Shown one piece after another: positions 13,483 to 16,893 of a stretch of 16,893 bases of DNA. Source of the stretch: Clostridiales bacterium (GTDB lineage: Bacteria > Bacillota_A > Clostridia > Christensenellales > Borkfalkiaceae); contig SVHQ01000016.1 of the NCBI GenBank assembly GCA_015055785.1, positions 1 to 16,893 on the forward strand, given 5' to 3'. The position numbers were made by a program, and so were the translations under genes. Every line of letters begins with the position of its first letter. Position 1 is the stretch's first letter. The notes under the pieces were generated by a model. That model did not search any database, was not told the DNA's origin, and saw only the letters and a program-made list of their open reading frames with translations.

Positions 13483-15540
13483 ATGAGCAACAAAGGCGAG
13501 AGCATCCGTAATATTGCGGTTGTGGGACACAGTGGCGAGGGCAAAACGACGTTGGTAGAAGCAATGCTTTTCAACGGCGGCGTGATTGACAGACAAGGCA
13601 AAGTGCCCGATGGAACGACTGTGTCCGACTATGACGATCTTGAAAAAGCAAAGAAAATGTCTATTTATACGTCCTGCTCCCACTTGATGTGGAAGAACGT
13701 AAAGGTGAACCTTCTTGATTTGCCTGGTTATTATGATTTTGAAGGGGAAAGAAACGAAGGTTTGCGCGCAGCAGGCGGCGCATTGCTGGTTATCGGCGCG
13801 AACGGCGTGCTCCCTATCGGCGCAGAATCTATCGTGGATTATTGCTTGAAACTCGGTAAACCGTTAATCATCTTCATTAACGGTATGGACAAGGAAAACG
13901 CAGATTATCTCGGTACCGTGCAGGCGCTTAGAGCAAAATATGCAGGTAAGTTGGCTCCCATCCAGATTCCTATTATGGAAGGCGGCAAGATGCAGGGTTG
14001 TATCAACGCTTTGCAGGAAAAAGCTTATTTGTTTAAGGAGGGCGGACCTCAAGAAATTCCCATTCCCGATAACATGAAAGACCAAGTGGAAGAAATGAAG
14101 GCAAGCCTTATGGAAACGGCGGCTGAAAACGATGAATTCCTTTTGGATAAATTCTTTGAATCGGGCGATTTGACCCGTGAAGAAACCATTCACGGCATCC
14201 GTCTTGGTATCGCTTCCGTTAATACCATTCCCGTTATGGCTGGTTCGGCACTCACTAATCGCGGTGTCATCAACCTTTTGAATGAAATCGTTACGTACAT
14301 GCCCATGGCGCGTGAACGTTTGAATACGATGGCGCAGGATTTGGCAACCGATACGATGCTCAGCGTGCGTACGGATAAGGACGCTCCTTTCGCAGGGCAG
14401 GTTTTCAAAACCGTTATCGATCCTTTCTCCGGCAAACTTAGCTATATTAAGAGCTTCCGCGGCGTTTTGAAGAGCGGCTCTACCGTTTGGAATGCAAACA
14501 CCGAAACGGAAGAACGTATCGGTCAGGTTTACGTGCTTCGCGGCAAGAAGATGGAACCCGTTGACGAACTTTCTTGCGGTGACATCGGCGCCGTGAACAA
14601 GCTCGGCAACACGAACACGGGCGATACCCTTTGCGACCCCAGCGAAAAGATTCGCTTTATGCCTATTCACTTCCCGAAACCTACCCTCTTTATGTCTGTT
14701 GCAGCAGAAAAGAAAGGCGAAGAAGACAAAGTGTTTGCAGGTCTTGCAAAATTGAAAGAAGAAGATTACACCTTCTCTATTGATAAGAATGCAGAAACGG
14801 GCGAAATGGTTATTGGCGGTCAAGGCGATATCCAAATCGAAATGCTCGCAAAGAAAGTGAAAGCACGCTACGGCGTAGATATGAAGCTTTCTGAACCGAA
14901 AATTGCTTACCGTGAAACCATTCGCGGCAGCGCAGAAGCAGAAGGCAAGCATAAGAAACAGTCGGGCGGACACGGTCAGTACGGTCACGTTAAGATGCGT
15001 TTCTCCCCTTGCGAAGAAGAATTTATTTTCGAAGAAGAAGTTGTTGGCGGCGCAGTACCCAAGAACTACTTCCCTGCAGTAGAAAAAGGTTTGCGTGAAT
15101 GTATGTCGGAAGGGCCTCTTGCAGGATATCCCGTTACTGGTTTGAAAGCTGTGCTGTACGATGGCAGCTACCATGACGTTGACTCCAACGAACTTTCCTT
15201 TAAGATGGCGGCAGCTTTGGCGTATAAAGAAGGCTTGAAGAACGCAAAACCCGTTCTCCTCGAACCCATCTACCGTTTGAAGATTGCTATCCCTGCTGAT
15301 TACCTCGGCGACGTTATGGGTGATATTAATAAACGTCGCGGTCGCATCATGGGTACAGATACGGAAGGTCAGACTTCTATTATTACGGCGGAAGTTCCCC
15401 TTGCGGAAATCAAGACTTATACCATGGAACTTCGTTCCTTGACGCGTGGTAGCGGTAAATTTGTATCCGAATTCTTGGGTTACGAAGACGTACCTCCCAT
15501 GCTTGTGGATAAAATCGTAGCAGAAGCGAAAAAGGATTAA
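13483..15540 (+). CDS. EF-G-like translational GTPase (EF-G paralogue)
   Basis: A 685-residue paralogue of elongation factor G with the same domain order: G domain, beta-barrel domain II, III, IV (HKKQSGGHGQYGHV) and V. It is not the standard EF-G: G1 is GHSGEGKT (15-22), G3 is DLPG (79-82) and G4 is NGMD (133-136) instead of NKxD. Such paralogues are known in Firmicutes and other bacteria, and their exact step (translocation, recycling, or ribosome protection) is unsettled. It is unlike tet(M) proteins in its P-loop. The start at 13483 has an AAGGGGGA site about 9 nt upstream; the longer frame begins with TTG at 13441 inside the leader hairpin and lacks a site. Single-gene unit with its own promoter, structured leader and terminator. 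Confidence 0.9.
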   Translation: MSNKGESIRNIAVVGHSGEGKTTLVEAMLFNGGVIDRQGKVPDGTTVSDYDDLEKAKKMSIYTSCSHLMWKNVKVNLLDLPGYYDFEGERNEGLRAAGGALLVIGANGVLPIGAESIVDYCLKLGKPLIIFINGMDKENADYLGTVQALRAKYAGKLAPIQIPIMEGGKMQGCINALQEKAYLFKEGGPQEIPIPDNMKDQVEEMKASLMETAAENDEFLLDKFFESGDLTREETIHGIRLGIASVNTIPVMAGSALTNRGVINLLNEIVTYMPMARERLNTMAQDLATDTMLSVRTDKDAPFAGQVFKTVIDPFSGKLSYIKSFRGVLKSGSTVWNANTETEERIGQVYVLRGKKMEPVDELSCGDIGAVNKLGNTNTGDTLCDPSEKIRFMPIHFPKPTLFMSVAAEKKGEEDKVFAGLAKLKEEDYTFSIDKNAETGEMVIGGQGDIQIEMLAKKVKARYGVDMKLSEPKIAYRETIRGSAEAEGKHKKQSGGHGQYGHVKMRFSPCEEEFIFEEEVVGGAVPKNYFPAVEKGLRECMSEGPLAGYPVTGLKAVLYDGSYHDVDSNELSFKMAAALAYKEGLKNAKPVLLEPIYRLKIAIPADYLGDVMGDINKRRGRIMGTDTEGQTSIITAEVPLAEIKTYTMELRSLTRGSGKFVSEFLGYEDVPPMLVDKIVAEAKKD

Positions 15541-15562
15541 TCTCCTTTTCGTCCTATAATGC

Positions 15563-15604
15563 AAAAAGCCTTTTGGAATCCCCCTTCCGAAAGGCTTTTT
15601 TATA
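15563..15604 (+). terminator. Terminator of the EF-G-like gene
   Basis: 16-bp stem (15563-15578 with 15585-15600, one G-U pair) starting AAAAAGCC and ending GGCTTTTT, 6-nt loop, then Ts. It is placed 22 nt after the stop codon. The A run in front would also give a T run on the minus strand. Confidence 0.93.
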
Positions 15605-15640
15605 TTTCCTCATTCTACCCGCAGAAATTTTTGGAAATGC

Positions 15641-15669
15641 TTGCTTGTTTTTCCGTTTTGTGCTATACT
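15641..15669 (+). promoter_or_regulatory. Promoter of the PAP2 gene, abutting the start codon
   Basis: TTGCTT (15641-15646), 17-bp spacer, TATACT (15664-15669), then 6 nt and the ATG at 15676. The expected transcription start coincides with the A of ATG; there is no Shine-Dalgarno sequence. Confidence 0.7.
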
Positions 15670-15675
15670 AAAACT

Positions 15676-16194
15676 ATGAAATATGATTTTTATAAAAAAA
15701 TATATGAAAAGAACGCGGCGTTTGTAAAATCTCGTCCGCTATTAAAAAAGGCGTTGCCTATACTGGACAAAACCCTCACCGTTTTTTTCTTTTTGGCGTA
15801 TGCTACGCTTTGCTTTTACGCGCTGATAAAAAAATTGGGCGCAGACGATTTGATGTGGCTTATCTTTCCGCCGCTTTTGTGCTTATTCATTGTTTCTGTT
15901 TTGCGGATTACCGTGGAAAAGCCTCGCCCCTATACGGAAAACGGAGCAAACATTACGCCGTTTATCGAAAAGAAAAAAAGCGACAATCAGTCTTTTCCCA
16001 GTAGGCATATCGCAAGCGCGACAGTGATTGCTGGCACTTTCTTGCCATTTTTTCCTGGAATTGCCGCCCTTTTATATTTTTTTGCGTTCATCTTGGCTTA
16101 CGTGCGCTTTGCCGCAGGCTTGCACTACGTGTCCGACCTATTGGCAGGCGGCGCAATCGGCTTATGCCTTGGTCTGTTATCTGTCATTTTTTAA
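15676..16194 (+). CDS. PAP2-family membrane phosphatase
   Basis: Membrane phosphatase of the type 2 phosphatidic acid phosphatase superfamily, 172 residues; substrates in the family include undecaprenyl diphosphate and phospholipid phosphates, and which applies here cannot be told. The active-site motifs are in order: EKPRP (81-85), PSRH (108-111) and RFAAGLHYVSD with R144, H150 and D154. Membrane segments are near 33-51, 60-78, 113-135, 138-152 and 155-172. The open frame begins at 15559, but residues before M40 of that frame fall in the previous gene's terminator and in the promoter. ATG 15676 sits right behind the -10 box, so it is my chosen start, probably leaderless. Single-gene unit. 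Confidence 0.87.
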   Translation: MKYDFYKKIYEKNAAFVKSRPLLKKALPILDKTLTVFFFLAYATLCFYALIKKLGADDLMWLIFPPLLCLFIVSVLRITVEKPRPYTENGANITPFIEKKKSDNQSFPSRHIASATVIAGTFLPFFPGIAALLYFFAFILAYVRFAAGLHYVSDLLAGGAIGLCLGLLSVIF

Positions 16195-16200
16195 TTTTAC

Positions 16201-16269
16201 CGTGAGCATGGGCAACGTTCCCTTGCATCAAATCTTACTATCGCTCACGTTCGCTTATAAAAATAAGCT
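16201..16269 (+). other. Inverted repeats in the PAP2-mazG intergenic region
   Basis: CGTGAGC (16201-16207) pairs with GCTCACG (16243-16249), followed by a small hairpin GCTTAT-AAAA-ATAAGC (16254-16269). There is no T run after either. Together with the dispersed repeat and terminator they fill the space after the PAP2 stop codon. No function is assigned. Confidence 0.4.
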
Positions 16270-16273
16270 GAAA

Positions 16274-16295
16274 ATCATCTCAACGCGTACATGGT
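16274..16295 (-). repeat. Dispersed intergenic repeat, copy 3
   Basis: 22 bp identical to 8427-8448, core CTCAACGCGTACATGGT. On the minus strand it begins 33 nt after the stop codon of the mazG-like gene, just beyond that gene's terminator. Confidence 0.75.
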
Positions 16296-16300
16296 AGCAT

Positions 16301-16330
16301 AAAACCCGACGAAAATTCGTCGGGTTTTTT
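16301..16330. terminator. Bidirectional terminator between PAP2 and mazG-like genes
   Basis: 11-bp stem (16301-16311 with 16318-16328, core ACCCGACG/CGTCGGGT), 6-nt loop. T runs occur on both strands: TTTTTT on plus and TTTT on minus. It overlaps the mazG-like stop codon by two bases on the T-run side. Confidence 0.92.
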
Positions 16331-16661
16331 ATTCATTCTCTTTTATAAATGTTTCCAAATTAATATCGTGATTATATTTCAACGAAGCTTTTCTATCTTT
16401 CTCTAACATAATCGTCGTTAAGTCAATATCGTTTATGGCGGCTATCGCAACAATATAATGAATCATATCCGCAAGCTCTGTCCCAAGCTCTTTTTGCAAA
16501 TCCACGTCGCCATCAACCTTTTTGTTTCCCGCGCGCATATTGATTATCTCGGCAACCTCGCCCATTTCTTCCACCAATTTCAGAAACAGACCTTGTTCGT
16601 TTTTCCAATTCTTGTATCGGTCGCCTAAATATCTTTCCAATACGTCTATTTGTATTTTCAT
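16329..16661 (-). CDS. MazG-type nucleotide pyrophosphohydrolase
   Basis: A 110-residue single-domain member of the all-alpha MazG superfamily, which hydrolyses NTPs or modified nucleotides to monophosphate and diphosphate with Mg2+. The metal-binding pattern EExxE...ExxD is complete: E31, E32 and E35 in EEMGEVAE, and E62 and D65 in ELADMIHY. It is half the length of the two-domain MazG of E. coli, so it is a stand-alone type and its preferred nucleotide is unknown. The start is supported by GAGGA about 6 nt before ATG, part of which overlaps the TAA of the upstream rsmA gene. It lies 10 nt after rsmA, likely cotranscribed, and ends at a strong terminator. Confidence 0.9.
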   Translation of the reverse strand: MKIQIDVLERYLGDRYKNWKNEQGLFLKLVEEMGEVAEIINMRAGNKKVDGDVDLQKELGTELADMIHYIVAIAAINDIDLTTIMLEKDRKASLKYNHDINLETFIKENE

Positions 16662-16671
16662 GATTTTCCTC

Positions 16672-16893
16672 TTACAACTTAATTGCGCCGCAATCTAAAA
16701 GTACGTCTGCCAAATTCGCCAAACGCTGTGGAGATAACGTTTCCCCCCTCGCTTTTTCGTCAACGCCTGCTTTTTGTAAAATTTGTTTGGCGGCTTCACG
16801 GGATAAACCAAAGCTGTTGATAAGATTATTTTCCAATGTTTTTCTTCGATTTAAAAAAGCACATTTCACCGTTTGGCGATAGGCTCTTTCATC
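16672..16893 (-). CDS. rsmA: 16S rRNA dimethyladenosine transferase RsmA (KsgA), C-terminal part
   Basis: Only the last 73 codons lie in the window; the frame is open to the edge, so the N-terminal SAM-binding domain is outside. What remains matches the KsgA C-terminal domain: the VKCAFLNRRKTLENNL segment (family: vk.aF.qRRKtL.N.l), then QILQKAGVDEKARGETLS and a final helical LANLADVLLDCG. RsmA dimethylates two adjacent adenosines near the 3' end of 16S rRNA (A1518/A1519 in E. coli) and acts late in 30S assembly. The apparent start at 16869 (GTG) is internal to the conserved domain and is not real. It is followed directly by the mazG-like gene. Confidence 0.88.
   Translation of the reverse strand, partial: DERAYRQTVKCAFLNRRKTLENNLINSFGLSREAAKQILQKAGVDEKARGETLSPQRLANLADVLLDCGAIKL

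Noticed and set aside
13864..15564. 566-codon open frame on the minus strand
   Set aside because: It lies wholly antisense to the well-supported EF-G-like gene, its product is Phe/His/Arg-rich with no recognisable domain, and it has no ribosome binding site or promoter. It is a codon-bias shadow.
15559..15675. 39-residue N-terminal extension of the PAP2 protein
   Set aside because: It spans the upstream terminator and the promoter -35 and -10 boxes, so it could not be transcribed from that promoter. The composition is unlike a signal or membrane segment.
1..16893. CRISPR arrays, tRNA or rRNA genes, transposases, phage genes
   Set aside because: Looked for on both strands; no regularly spaced repeats, tRNA-like cloverleaf with CCA-type end, rRNA motif or mobile-element protein was seen.

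Overview
The window looks like a piece of a low-to-mid GC Firmicutes (Clostridia-type) chromosome. The protein repertoire points this way: a TrpB2-type tryptophan synthase beta chain, QueH, a DUF1461 membrane protein, FeoA/FeoB with the small FeoB-associated Cys-rich protein, a short DtxR-type repressor, and an EF-G paralogue. So do the strong AGGAGG-type ribosome binding sites and the many sigma-A promoters of form TTGACA-17-TATAAT. I cannot name a species. There is no prophage, IS, CRISPR array, tRNA or rRNA that I can support; this is mostly core genome.

Layout: 1-930 is the 3' part of trpB2. 1048-1635 (queH, minus) and 1735-3750 (RlmL-like methyltransferase plus a DUF1461 membrane protein, plus strand) diverge from back-to-back consensus promoters that sit directly against the start codons, so both mRNAs are probably leaderless. 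3804-6674 is the minus-strand ferrous iron operon feoA-feoB-Cys-rich protein, whose promoter is bracketed by two matching palindromes. 6927-7298 is a DtxR-family regulator that probably binds them. 7354-10959 is a minus-strand ruvC-ruvA-ruvB-queA run that may read through into the regulator.

11029-11790 is the least ordinary part. It holds a promoter, a leader of about 170 nt, a 58-residue cationic amphipathic protein with a tandem octapeptide, a terminator, and a REP-like repeat. A 57-residue 2[4Fe-4S] ferredoxin (11790-11963) and a cysteine desulfurase (12044-13189) follow on the minus strand. 13483-15540 is an EF-G-like GTPase with an altered G4 motif and a structured leader holding a possible 12-residue leader peptide. 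15676-16194 is a PAP2 phosphatase, again with a promoter abutting its ATG. 16329-16893 is rsmA (3' part) followed by a MazG-type hydrolase on the minus strand.

The main themes are: RNA modification and translation (queA, queH, rlmL-like, rsmA, EF-G-like); iron uptake and Fe-S use (feoAB, DtxR, ferredoxin, desulfurase); and Holliday junction processing (ruvABC). The points most worth a second look are three apparently leaderless promoters, the small amphipathic protein unit, a dispersed intergenic repeat of about 22 nt always oriented the same way behind minus-strand genes, the EF-G-like leader, and a RuvC with a basic tail of about 100 residues.
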